Shown piece after piece: positions 9,084 to 15,744 of a stretch of DNA of 40,485 nucleotides. Location of the stretch: positions 1-40,485 of the forward strand of contig NZ_JAQURE010000031.1 of assembly GCF_028715765.1 (NCBI RefSeq). The letters run 5' to 3'. A program made the translations under genes and the position numbers. Every line of letters begins with the position of its first letter. Within the stretch, counting starts at the first letter, position 1. A model generated the notes under the pieces. That model ran no database searches, was not told the origin of the DNA, and saw only the letters and a program-made list of their open reading frames with translations. The DNA is from Rhodoferax sp. GTDB taxonomy: Bacteria > Pseudomonadota > Gammaproteobacteria > Burkholderiales > Burkholderiaceae_C.

Positions 9084-9122
9084 CACATGGTCCACCACCG
9101 CCCGGTGGGGCAGACCATGGTG
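9084..9122. other. Inverted repeat between the HigA-like gene and cas3
   Basis: CATGGTC (9086-9092) pairs with GACCATG (9113-9119), with a further internal CACC/GGTG pairing at 9096-9107. It could be a hairpin that ends transcription of the HigA-like gene, although no T-run follows immediately on the minus strand, or it could be part of a protein-binding site. A minus-strand reading frame runs through it and ends VVDHVGRLTEIYF-stop at 9058, resembling the WYL C-terminus. Confidence 0.5.
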
Positions 9123-9181
9123 CTGATAGTTGTTGGAGATACTATTGAATAAGTAGCGTGTTGCGCATGTTTAATCAGGGG

Positions 9182-9472
9182 CTAAAGGCTGTTTGATAAA
9201 TCAACCGGGGCCATCAAAAAAGCCTGCGGTGTGACTGGGGTACTGACATCTGGCCAGGGGTGAAGCTGGTCTTCATACGCTTTGATGCGCCGCGCCACCA
9301 AGTCAACCAAGGAAAAAATGGGATGACTATCTTGTGCGCCAAAACGCTCGAAGCACTCTTCCACAAAATCGAGAAGTTCGGTGTAGTGCTCTTCGTCTCG
9401 TACAGGGGAAGACAAACCCAGCGCAGTATCCACCGCCGCCCATGAGGCCAAAACGCTATCGATCATGATCAT
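9182..9472 (-). CDS. HigA-like small protein lacking a DNA-binding domain (possible truncated antitoxin)
   Basis: This 96-residue acidic protein resembles the N-terminal part of HigA-type antitoxins: a PVRDEEHYTEL segment, an acidic helix, then a VARRIKAYEDQLHP segment matching the family's AYEDKHYP-like motif. HigA proteins then continue into a helix-turn-helix; here the protein stops after about 20 unrelated residues, so the DNA-binding part is absent. I start at the ATG at 9472 because AAAGGAG lies 8 nt upstream. That ATG overlaps a TAA of the preceding frame as TAATG. No HigB-like toxin is adjacent. The family assignment is from memory and moderate. Confidence 0.55.
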   Translation of the reverse strand: MIMIDSVLASWAAVDTALGLSSPVRDEEHYTELLDFVEECFERFGAQDSHPIFSLVDLVARRIKAYEDQLHPWPDVSTPVTPQAFLMAPVDLSNSL

Positions 9473-9564
9473 TACCAATCTCCTTTGTCGTATTCCTGGG
9501 TGTTGAACAGTTGCTCGATCATCAGTGGCGCGAGCTGTGTCGCCAATGCTGCAGCTTCACGCCG

Positions 9565-10023
9565 TTACGCCTTGCGCGATGCCTTGACAGTCTTCACCGC
9601 CTTGACCGCAACGGGCGGCAGGTAGTTGGCCCTGGTCACCTCTGGCGTGCTGGACTGGCTCTCGAGCTGCTGGCGGGCCTGGGCGGCGATGTGGCCACCA
9701 CTTTGGGCTGCAGTCTTGTTTTCTGCCATGCCAGATGCAACCACGCTTTCAGCGATTTGCCGAGTAGACAGTTCTGCCAGCGCAGCAAAAATCAACTCCT
9801 GCTCAGTCATCGGGTCGGTAGGTTTGTTACCCGGTTCCTGCCCAGTCATGCGTTGCGTGATCCACTCTTCACTGTGGCCTTGTTGCTGCCAGGCCTGACG
9901 GGCACGATCCAGCAATCGTGCTGGGTCAGCCGTTTCCTGCAAGTATTCAGCGCCCATCTGTGCCAACCAGAGCTTGTGGGCCTCGGCATCAGGATTGTCA
10001 AATTCAGGGGTAAGGGTTTTCAT
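9565..10023 (-). CDS. DinD/BRO C-terminal-like protein of unknown function
   Basis: The 152-residue product resembles the C-terminal half of DinD and phage BRO-type antirepressors. It has an acidic start, a helix with EEWITQRMTGQE, then MTEQELIFAALAEL, a segment with NKTAAQSGGHIAAQARQ, and a Lys/Ala-rich tail. The N-terminal Bro-N domain is absent and nothing upstream encodes it, so this is a stand-alone version of that region. The start at 10023 lies 24 bp after regulatory box copy 2. After its TAA at 9565 the same frame stays open for 30 more codons to a TAA at 9472, which overlaps the next gene's start (TAATG). This suggests an ancestral longer gene coupled to its neighbour. Confidence 0.6.
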   Translation of the reverse strand: MKTLTPEFDNPDAEAHKLWLAQMGAEYLQETADPARLLDRARQAWQQQGHSEEWITQRMTGQEPGNKPTDPMTEQELIFAALAELSTRQIAESVVASGMAENKTAAQSGGHIAAQARQQLESQSSTPEVTRANYLPPVAVKAVKTVKASRKA

Positions 10024-10047
10024 GGTTTGAAGTCTTTCACTCGATTG

Positions 10048-10105
10048 AGCTTACCCACCCACAGGTTCACCAGATGAACCTCTGCCCACCCCCTCAAAAA
10101 TATTT
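10048..10105 (-). promoter_or_regulatory. Repeated regulatory box upstream of the DinD-like gene (copy 2)
   Basis: This is the second copy of the box found upstream of cas3. It holds a perfect palindrome, AGGTTCA-N5-TGAACCT (10063-10081), a good candidate operator. Its upstream end (10094-10105) is the last codons and stop of the WYL gene, so the repeat spans coding and non-coding sequence. Both copies also share a conserved TAAGCT or nearly so (ATAAGCT/GTAAGCT) on the gene-proximal side that could act as a -10 element; no good -35 is visible. Confidence 0.7.
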
Positions 10106-11074
10106 CTCCCCCATCTTCTTCACCTCGTCGGCGACCACCCGGCGCAGCGACGGCGGCCCCAGCACTTCGCAATGCGTGCCGTGTTTCAGGATGTCCATGA
10201 TCAGCTCGCGGTGGTCGGTGTAGGGCAGGCGCAGCAGGTAGCTGCCGTCGCTTTCAACCTTGCCGCTTTGCTCGGCGTGCCACTGTTCTTGCGCCACCCA
10301 GCGGGCACGCTCGGCGGAAAAACGCAGGCGGGCCAAGCGCACTGCGCCGCCTGAAAAGATGCCGTAGCCGGAGCCAAAGGTGGTGCTGAGTTGGGCGGCG
10401 CTGACTTCGCGCGCAGGTTCGTTCAGCGGCTCCAGCCGGGTGATGGCATCCAGCGCAAAGTTGCGCAGGCTTTGGCGCTGGTGACACCAGGCATCCAGAT
10501 ACCAGTTGTCGCGGTAGTGCACCAGGCGCTGGGGCGAGATGTCGCGCTCGGTGGTGTGGCCGTTGCCGCGTGCGGTGTAGGCGATGTGCAGGCGCTTGCG
10601 CTGTGCCAGGGCGGTGGCGACTTGCTCAAAGTGGCGCGGCATCACGCTGCGTTGCGCCAGGCGGATGATGCGCACGCGCTGGCGCAGCTCGGTGGCCTCC
10701 GGGTTGCCTTCCGGCCCCAGCAGGGCATTCAGGCGCTCCATCAGCGGGGCGATGTGCGTGGTGAGCACACCGCCGGCATCCAGCCCGGCCAGCAGTTGCT
10801 GCATGGTCAGCAGAGCGTGGATTTCGGTGGGAGAGAACCACAGGCCCGGCAGTTCGTGTGGGTGGTGGTCGGCCGAGTCAGAGGGTCCGCGCCGGTAGCC
10901 GCCCAACTCGCGGCTGTAGATGATGGGGTTGTGCAGGCGTTCGCACAGGTAGTTCAAATCGCGCTTGAGGGTGGAGCGTGACACGCCCAAGGCGGCCAGC
11001 AGGTTGGCAAAGCTGACGACCTTATTGGCGTGCAGCAACTCGTTGATTTTGTAGAGCCGTTCTGTGCGGTTCAT
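10094..11074 (-). CDS. WYL-domain transcriptional regulator
   Basis: This 326-residue protein has an N-terminal winged helix (residues 1-60, LLAALGVSRSTLKRDLNYL), a linker, and a WYL domain with the signature NWYLDAWCH (190-197), then a WCX-type C-terminus. Family members (for example BrxR and CapW) sense ligands and often repress or activate phage-defence genes. It sits between the Zorya-like operon and the cas operon on the same strand. Box copy 2 follows it directly and copy 1 precedes cas3, so it is the prime candidate regulator of the cas operon and the two small genes (inference). A shorter match to the AT-rich end of the box lies upstream of this gene at 11106-11126, compatible with autoregulation. 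Confidence 0.93.
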   Translation of the reverse strand: MNRTERLYKINELLHANKVVSFANLLAALGVSRSTLKRDLNYLCERLHNPIIYSRELGGYRRGPSDSADHHPHELPGLWFSPTEIHALLTMQQLLAGLDAGGVLTTHIAPLMERLNALLGPEGNPEATELRQRVRIIRLAQRSVMPRHFEQVATALAQRKRLHIAYTARGNGHTTERDISPQRLVHYRDNWYLDAWCHQRQSLRNFALDAITRLEPLNEPAREVSAAQLSTTFGSGYGIFSGGAVRLARLRFSAERARWVAQEQWHAEQSGKVESDGSYLLRLPYTDHRELIMDILKHGTHCEVLGPPSLRRVVADEVKKMGEKYF

Positions 11075-11105
11075 ATCTCCTCCCTTTGGACATGATCAGC
11101 ATGGT

Positions 11106-11126
11106 AACCTGCTCAAAAAAATATAT
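11106..11126 (-). promoter_or_regulatory. Short match to the AT-rich half of the regulatory box, upstream of the WYL gene
   Basis: AACCTGCTCAAAAAAATATA here resembles AACCTCCTCAAAAATATAT in box copy 1. It lies 32-52 bp upstream of the WYL start codon. The palindromic half of the box is not recognisable, so this may be a half-site or a chance A/T match. Confidence 0.35.
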
Positions 11127-11133
11127 GCCAAAT

Positions 11134-11185
11134 CACCCTCTAGTGCTTATAAATAAAGCACAAGCAGCTATTTAAAATATAGCTA
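11134..11185. repeat. Dispersed Comamonadaceae-type ~60-bp repeat, copy 1
   Basis: The core CTCTAGTGCTTATAAATAAA followed by GCACAAGCAGCTATTTAAAA matches the other copies. The imperfect stem AGTGCTTAT/AATAAAGCAC is conserved. It reaches the DUF2894 stop codon and fills the gap between that gene and the WYL gene. Confidence 0.8.
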
Positions 11186-11881
11186 CTTTTTTCCCCTGCG
11201 CGGCTTAGCCGCTTTGGCTGGTCTGACCTGATCCAGGTACAGCAAGGTGTCGACGTAGGCCGTGAAGCGGCTCAAATAGGCGGGCGACAGGGCTTGCATC
11301 TGCGCCATGGACTGCAGCACCACATGCTGCGAATTGGCCGGCCCGGCGTTGGTTGGGGCTTGGGTTTGCGCCTGCGCCAGCCGCCTTTTCACGCTGAGTT
11401 GCGCCCAAGTGCTCTTGAACTGCCCCATGGCCTTGAGCTCCAGGGGCGCGGTTGCGCCCGCCGTGCTGCTGCCCTGGTCATGTGCAGCCTCGCCCGCTGC
11501 TGCGTACCGGGGCGGCGCAGGCACCTGGCTCAAGCTGCGGGTCAGCGCTTGCAGGCTGGCCAGCGTGCTCAACCCGGTCAAGCTGGGGGTGTGCAAGGAT
11601 GACGGCAAGGGCGCTGTCGGTGCTGCTGACGCTGCGCCCACTTGCGCCAGCCGTGCCTCCAACGCAGCCAGCACCTGCCCCAGTTTGGCTTGCAGCAAGC
11701 GCTGCACCTGGCCGTGCTGGGTGTCGGCGCGGCGGCTTAACAGCTCTGCATAGTGCCAAGCCACCGGGTCAAGCTGTGCCGCACCGGCCAGGCGCAGCGC
11801 GTGCAACTGGGCGCTGGGCAGCGTGGGGGGTGTAGCCACGCCAGGGCTGTGGTCTGCAATGTGCGGGGGGTAAGCAGCCAT
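11183..11881 (-). CDS. zorG: DUF2894 protein, probable Zorya-like ZorG
   Basis: The 232-residue soluble protein has an N-terminal helical segment (LHALRLAGAAQLDPVAWHYAEL), a Pro/Ala/Ser-rich low-complexity linker (about 85-145) and a conserved C-terminal block (FKSTWAQLSVKRRLAQA, then NSQHVVLQSMAQM and LSRFTAYVDTLLYLDQ) typical of DUF2894. It ends in a basic tail. It is the fourth and last gene of the motor operon, 5 bp after the MotB/OmpA-like gene. From memory, DUF2894 and DUF3348 proteins are the accessory components of type III Zorya; the role (effector or target recognition) is unknown to me. The symbol is tentative. Confidence 0.8.
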   Translation of the reverse strand: MAAYPPHIADHSPGVATPPTLPSAQLHALRLAGAAQLDPVAWHYAELLSRRADTQHGQVQRLLQAKLGQVLAALEARLAQVGAASAAPTAPLPSSLHTPSLTGLSTLASLQALTRSLSQVPAPPRYAAAGEAAHDQGSSTAGATAPLELKAMGQFKSTWAQLSVKRRLAQAQTQAPTNAGPANSQHVVLQSMAQMQALSPAYLSRFTAYVDTLLYLDQVRPAKAAKPRRGKK

Positions 11882-11886
11882 TCAAG

Positions 11887-12522
11887 TCAAGGGGCGCGGG
11901 TGCCGCTGTTTTGCGGCACTGGCGCCAGTTCGACGCGGCGGTTTTGGGCGCGTGCGGCGTCACTCACATTGGGCGTGGCCGGCTGCTCGGCGCCAAAGGC
12001 GGCGGCAAACACCATGCTGGCGGGCATGCCAGCGTCGATCAAACTGCGGGTAACGGTCAGCGCGCGTTGGGCCGACAGCTCCCAGTTGTCGGCAAAGCGG
12101 TGGTTGCTGTTGCGAATGGAGCGGTCGTCGGTGAAGCCGCTCACCATCAGCAGCTCGCGGCGCGAAGCCAGGTAGGTGCGCAGGGGTGGCACCAGGCTGG
12201 TCAGCAGCTGCGCGCCTTCGGGTTGGAGCTGGTCAGAGTTCAGCGCAAACAGCACCCGCCCGCTGATGCCAATGCGGCCGTTGTTGAGCGTGATGCGCCC
12301 GCTGGCCAGCGGCACGGCCAGCGCTTTTTCCAGGGTGATGCGGCGCTGTTCTTCCACCTGGCGTTTTTTTATCTCGTCTTGCAAATGGGTTTGCAGCTCC
12401 AGTTGCACGCCCAGCACGCCCACCAAAATCAGCACAAATGCGCCCAGCAGCCCAGCCATCAGGTCACCAAAAACCGCCCACACCGGGGCGTTTTGCGCCA
12501 TGTCGTCTACGTTGTGCATCAA
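11887..12522 (-). CDS. zorB: MotB/OmpA-like motor subunit, probable ZorB
   Basis: This 211-residue protein has a single N-terminal membrane segment (about 14-38) that opens with VFGDLMAGLL. D20 sits where MotB and ZorB carry the ion-carrying aspartate. A charged helical linker follows, then an OmpA/MotB peptidoglycan-binding domain with the signatures VSGFTDDRS, NWELSAQRA and the closing QNRRVEL. The ATG overlaps the stop of the MotA-like gene (ATGA). Together they should form an inner-membrane, cell-wall-anchored ion-driven motor. It is much shorter than flagellar MotB (about 300), and no flagellar genes are nearby. Confidence 0.88.
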   Translation of the reverse strand: MMHNVDDMAQNAPVWAVFGDLMAGLLGAFVLILVGVLGVQLELQTHLQDEIKKRQVEEQRRITLEKALAVPLASGRITLNNGRIGISGRVLFALNSDQLQPEGAQLLTSLVPPLRTYLASRRELLMVSGFTDDRSIRNSNHRFADNWELSAQRALTVTRSLIDAGMPASMVFAAAFGAEQPATPNVSDAARAQNRRVELAPVPQNSGTRAP

Positions 12523-14435
12523 GCTGCCTCCAAGGGGGTGGCCGCAGCCAGGGCAGGTGCTGTGGCTGTGGCTGACGTTGGGTTCAGGTGCGCCAGGATG
12601 TCTTTTTGTGCCATCAAACTCAGGTCAATGATCTCGCGCGCTTGCGCCACGTAGTAGGCCATTTGCTCGTCGCTGCGGTGTTGCGACTGGCTCAACGCCG
12701 CTTCGGTGCGCTGCAGCTGCGCCAGCAGTTTGTCATTGGCGGCGCTGAAGGTTTGGGTGGCAAAGCCAAAAGTTTCGCCTAGGCTGGCCACCTCGATGGC
12801 GCTGCAGGCCACTTGCGCTGCGGCATCGCCCAGCTGGGCAGACTGGTGCTGCGCCTGCGCGGCAAACTGCTGGCCGGTTTGACTGAGCGCCTGCGTGGCG
12901 CTGGCCACCAGCGTGTCGATCACCTCGCGCTGCTCTTTTGAAGCATGGTTGATGGCCGCCAGCAGGCTGTGCAGCGTGGCCATGATCTGGCTGCGCTCTT
13001 CAAGCAAGGTGTTGTCTTGCGCCAGGCTGTGGGACATGTGCTCGCGCAGCTGCGCGATCACCTCTGCCGCTGCGCGCGGTGCAGCGGCAGAGGTATCCAT
13101 CAGCCGGGTCAGCTCGGCCAGCGTGGCGTGCTGGCTGGCTTGCAGGTGCTCGGTCAGGGTGTGGGCGGTGTCTGTGAGCTGGCTGCTGATGGCCAGCTGC
13201 TGTGCTTGCTGCTGGGCGCCGGTGTCTTGCCACTGGCTTTGTAGCTGGGCAGACAAGGCCTGCAGCGACGCGGCCCAGGCTTGCTGTTGCTGCAGCTCAA
13301 GGGTTTGGCGCTGCGCTGCGGCCTGTGCAAGCGCTTGGGCGGCCTGCGTCAGCAGCGCTTGGCTGTGTTGGGCAAAGTCTTGCGCCAGCGTGGCGTTGCT
13401 GCTTTGCTGCTGGGCCAGTGCCATTTGCCAGGTCTGGCTGATGTGGCTGGTGGCGGTGTTTAACTGCTCGGCCACGCCGCTCAACTGCTGCTCTGTGGCC
13501 GCTTGCAACTGCTGGTGGTGCTGGCTGGCTTGTTGCGCCAGCGCTTGCAGGGCAGTGTGCAGCAGTGGCTGCAGGCTGTCGCTGGCCGCCTGGGCGCTTT
13601 GGTTCACGGCGTGGCGCAGCGAGTGGTCGACCGACGTGGCCAGCGTGGTGTAGCTGTGCGCCACCTCGGTGTGAAAGCTGTCTTGCTGCGCCAGCAGGCG
13701 CTGGTGCAGCTGCTCGTTCATCTGCGTCATGTGGCTCATCAGCTGCTGCAACTGGGTCACCACTTGGGGCAAGGTGTGCGCTTGCTGCTGCAGCGCCTGG
13801 TCGGTTTGCTGGCGCTGGTGGGCTTGTGTGAAGGGGTGCAGATCGGTGGCAATTTTGTCGTCCAGCAGCTGCGCGGTGTGTTGGCGTGCACGCCGCACCA
13901 GCACCGACATCAGCCCCAGCATGGCTGATGAGGCCACCCCCGCCACCGAGGTGCCAAAAGCCAGCCCCAGCCCCTTGATGGGCGCGGCCAGCGCAGCGCG
14001 AATGGTGGGCAAATCGGCCTCGCCTTGCAGCGAAAACGCTGCGCCATTGAGCGTGACAACCATGCCCAAAAACGTGCCCAGCATGCCCAGCATCACCAGC
14101 AGGCTCACCAAATACGGCGTCAGCGCCGGGCCCGGCAAGCCCACGCGCTCGCCTTGCACACGCAAGCGCACAGCGTTTTGCACACTGGGTGGCAGGCCAG
14201 CCAGCCAGGGCGCCAGCGCCGCCGGGGTGGAGCCGGCCAGACTGACCAGCGCCGCGTGCAGCGACTGGGTGGCTTGCTGGTAGCGGTAAAGCTCTAGCGC
14301 GCCCACACCGTAGACGGCGGCAATCAGCAGCGTCATCAGCAAGGCCACCAGGCTGGTGCCGACAAAGCCGCTGGCCACCCAGGCCACGGCAGCAAAACCC
14401 AGCGCAAACGCGCCGGTGAAAAAGTGTTTGTTCAA
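12519..14435 (-). CDS. zorA: MotA/ExbB-like motor protein with long helical tail (DUF802), probable ZorA; TTG start
   Basis: From the TTG at 14435 (AAGGA 7 nt upstream) the product has 638 residues. Four membrane segments are visible at about 8-25, 28-48, 107-130 and 155-180. The last two carry MotA/TolQ/ExbB-type motifs (MLGMLGTFLGM and GLGLAFGTSVAGVASSAMLG). Residues 185-638 are an almost uninterrupted Gln/Ala/His-rich helix with no Pro-rich breaks except near 470, consistent with a very long coiled coil projecting into the cytoplasm, as described for ZorA. An upstream in-frame ATG would add about 19 residues but lacks a ribosome-binding site. Flagellar MotA and TolQ lack such a tail, which is why I prefer Zorya. 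Confidence 0.88.
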   Translation of the reverse strand: MNKHFFTGAFALGFAAVAWVASGFVGTSLVALLMTLLIAAVYGVGALELYRYQQATQSLHAALVSLAGSTPAALAPWLAGLPPSVQNAVRLRVQGERVGLPGPALTPYLVSLLVMLGMLGTFLGMVVTLNGAAFSLQGEADLPTIRAALAAPIKGLGLAFGTSVAGVASSAMLGLMSVLVRRARQHTAQLLDDKIATDLHPFTQAHQRQQTDQALQQQAHTLPQVVTQLQQLMSHMTQMNEQLHQRLLAQQDSFHTEVAHSYTTLATSVDHSLRHAVNQSAQAASDSLQPLLHTALQALAQQASQHHQQLQAATEQQLSGVAEQLNTATSHISQTWQMALAQQQSSNATLAQDFAQHSQALLTQAAQALAQAAAQRQTLELQQQQAWAASLQALSAQLQSQWQDTGAQQQAQQLAISSQLTDTAHTLTEHLQASQHATLAELTRLMDTSAAAPRAAAEVIAQLREHMSHSLAQDNTLLEERSQIMATLHSLLAAINHASKEQREVIDTLVASATQALSQTGQQFAAQAQHQSAQLGDAAAQVACSAIEVASLGETFGFATQTFSAANDKLLAQLQRTEAALSQSQHRSDEQMAYYVAQAREIIDLSLMAQKDILAHLNPTSATATAPALAAATPLEAA

Positions 14436-14568
14436 CCTAGATTCCTTAGTTGGTCGGGTGCGAAGCGATGTCGCCCAAATGGTGAAGTCGATCAACGCTG
14501 AAAAAGTTAATGTTCATAAGCACTTATTGGTACATGTAAGCGGTCAACTGAGGCATCTAGGTTCATGT

Positions 14569-14603
14569 GTGTCAGTGGTGTCAGTGGTGTCAGTGGTGTC
14601 CGT
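14569..14603. repeat. Tandem 9-bp repeat at the 3' end of the DUF3348 gene
   Basis: GTGTCAGTG occurs three times in a row (14569-14595), followed by a degenerate fourth unit. On the minus strand each unit reads CAC-TGA-CAC in the DUF3348 frame, so the stop codon at 14590 is followed by two more in-frame TGA codons. Changes in copy number would not extend the protein. Confidence 0.85.
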
Positions 14604-15408
14604 CGGGCCAAGCGTCAAGCAGCCCCAGCGTGGGTTGCAGGCGCAGGTCAAGCTCGGCCAGTAAAAAGGTTTGCAGCTCTTGGCCAAAGGCCAGTTGCCA
14701 ATCAGAGTGCGCACCCGGCGCGGCTTCAGCAGCAGCCTGCTGCGCCGCCTGAAAGCGCTTTTCCAGCAGGCTGGGCAGCTGCGCCAGCAAGCGGGTTTCG
14801 CGCTCGGTCAAGATCGCCTCAAAGGCCTGATCCAGCCGCGCCAAGGGCTTGAGCTCGGCGCAGGCACTTGCCAGCGCCACGCGCACATTCGCGCGCAGTG
14901 GCAGCAGCTGGTCTTGCATGGCGCGCTGCTGGGTTTGGTAGAGCTTGAGGTAAGGCGCAAAAGAGGGTTCGTTTTCGCTCGGCGGTGTTGTCTGACCGGG
15001 GTCTTGCGCCGCAGCGTCACCTTGAAACTTGACCGGCTCAGGTTTGGCCTGCGGCACGTTTGCCACAGCCAGCGTGATGGCGGCAGTTAACCGGGCTTGC
15101 ACACGCGCCACTTGCTGCTGCAAGGCTTGACGCGCAGAGGTGCTCTCGGCGCTCTCGTCGGGTCGGTGCGGGCGGTGGTGGGCGTGCGGCAGTGGGCGGC
15201 TGTTGTGCAGCGCACGCAGCGTGAAGGCGCTGGCCACGTCCACCCACTGCCCCAGGTGCTCGGCAAAAGCGGCTTGCGGCTGGGGCGCTGGCATGGCCGG
15301 CCCAGCTGCCAGCAGCTGCAGCAGGCGGGTGCTGTGAAAGTGGGCGTGCGTGGCGGGCTGCAGAGGTGGCGCAGCAGCAGCAAGAGGGCGCGGGCGGGCT
15401 CGCGTCAT
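14590..15408 (-). CDS. zorF: DUF3348 protein, probable Zorya-like ZorF
   Basis: The 272-residue soluble protein starts with a Pro/Ala-rich stretch, then FHSTRLLQLLA and FAEHLGQWVDVASAFTL, a low-complexity linker, the block FAPYLKLYQTQQRAMQD, a helical region with LPSLLEKRFQ, and the C-terminal QTFLLAELDLRLQPTLGLLD. These are the hallmarks of DUF3348. It is the first gene of the motor operon, 154 bp upstream of the MotA-like gene. The gap holds the tandem repeat and no gene. The role is not known to me; linkage to DUF802/OmpA/DUF2894 genes is recurrent in Burkholderiales as I recall. The symbol follows my recollection of type III Zorya and is tentative. Confidence 0.8.
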   Translation of the reverse strand: MTRARPRPLAAAAPPLQPATHAHFHSTRLLQLLAAGPAMPAPQPQAAFAEHLGQWVDVASAFTLRALHNSRPLPHAHHRPHRPDESAESTSARQALQQQVARVQARLTAAITLAVANVPQAKPEPVKFQGDAAAQDPGQTTPPSENEPSFAPYLKLYQTQQRAMQDQLLPLRANVRVALASACAELKPLARLDQAFEAILTERETRLLAQLPSLLEKRFQAAQQAAAEAAPGAHSDWQLAFGQELQTFLLAELDLRLQPTLGLLDAWPDGHH

Positions 15409-15603
15409 GGCGAAAGAGGTTCCAAATCGAAAAGGCGGTGAAAGACAGTGGCAAAGGCGAAGGGGAAAGGCGCCCGAAGGCGGGCACGGTGGTGAGGTGG
15501 CAAGTCAAGCCAGTAAGGCTTGGTGATGATTTTACCGACCCAGCCTTGAGACGCATGCAGTAGCCGCCTGCACGGGTGAGATTCAAACTGATGTGAATTT
15601 ATT

Positions 15604-15624
15604 CCCTCTCCCTTTGGGAGAGGG
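15604..15624. repeat. Perfect hairpin CCCTCTCCC-TTT-GGGAGAGGG
   Basis: Nine-bp arms pair perfectly around a 3-nt loop. No T-run follows on either strand, so it is not a standard intrinsic terminator. It resembles a short repetitive hairpin common in beta- and gammaproteobacteria (recollection). Confidence 0.75.
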
Positions 15625-15686
15625 AGTGAAATGCCCAGCACATCAGCTTGAATCGCATCCGCCTGCGTCAATCCGGTTTACATGCC

Positions 15687-15740
15687 AAACAGGGCTCTAG
15701 CGCCCGTCAATCAAGCGCTAGCAGCTCTGATTTTTAAAGC
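15687..15740. repeat. Dispersed ~60-bp repeat, copy 2
   Basis: GGGCTCTAGCGCCCGTCAAT followed by CAAGCGCTAGCAGCTCTGAT aligns with the other copies, with stem AGCGC/GCGCT. It abuts the 3' end of glcF. Confidence 0.8.
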
Positions 15741-15744
15741 AACT

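Larger units (their letters stand above)
15409..15744. other. Intergenic region between the Zorya-like operon and glcF
   Basis: This 336-bp stretch holds no convincing gene. It contains a perfect 9-bp inverted repeat at 15604-15624 and a copy of the dispersed repeat at 15687-15740. It should also contain the promoter of the Zorya-like operon near 15409-15500, but I see no clear -10/-35 pair. Confidence 0.7.

Noticed and set aside
9182-10023. Anti-CRISPR or aca genes next to cas3
   Set aside because: The regulator-like and DinD-like features are visible, but nothing supports anti-CRISPR activity and no prophage genes surround them.
12895-13653. Plus-strand Ser/Cys/Trp-rich frames opposite the ZorA-like tail
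   Set aside because: They are mirror frames of the Gln/Ala-rich coiled coil and have no recognisable motif.
11887-14435. Flagellar MotA/MotB or ExbB/TolQ pair
   Set aside because: The ~450-residue helical tail and the DUF3348/DUF2894 neighbours do not fit flagellar or TonB/Tol energisers, and no flagellar genes are nearby.
15604-15624. Intrinsic terminator
   Set aside because: The stem is perfect, but no T-run follows on either strand.
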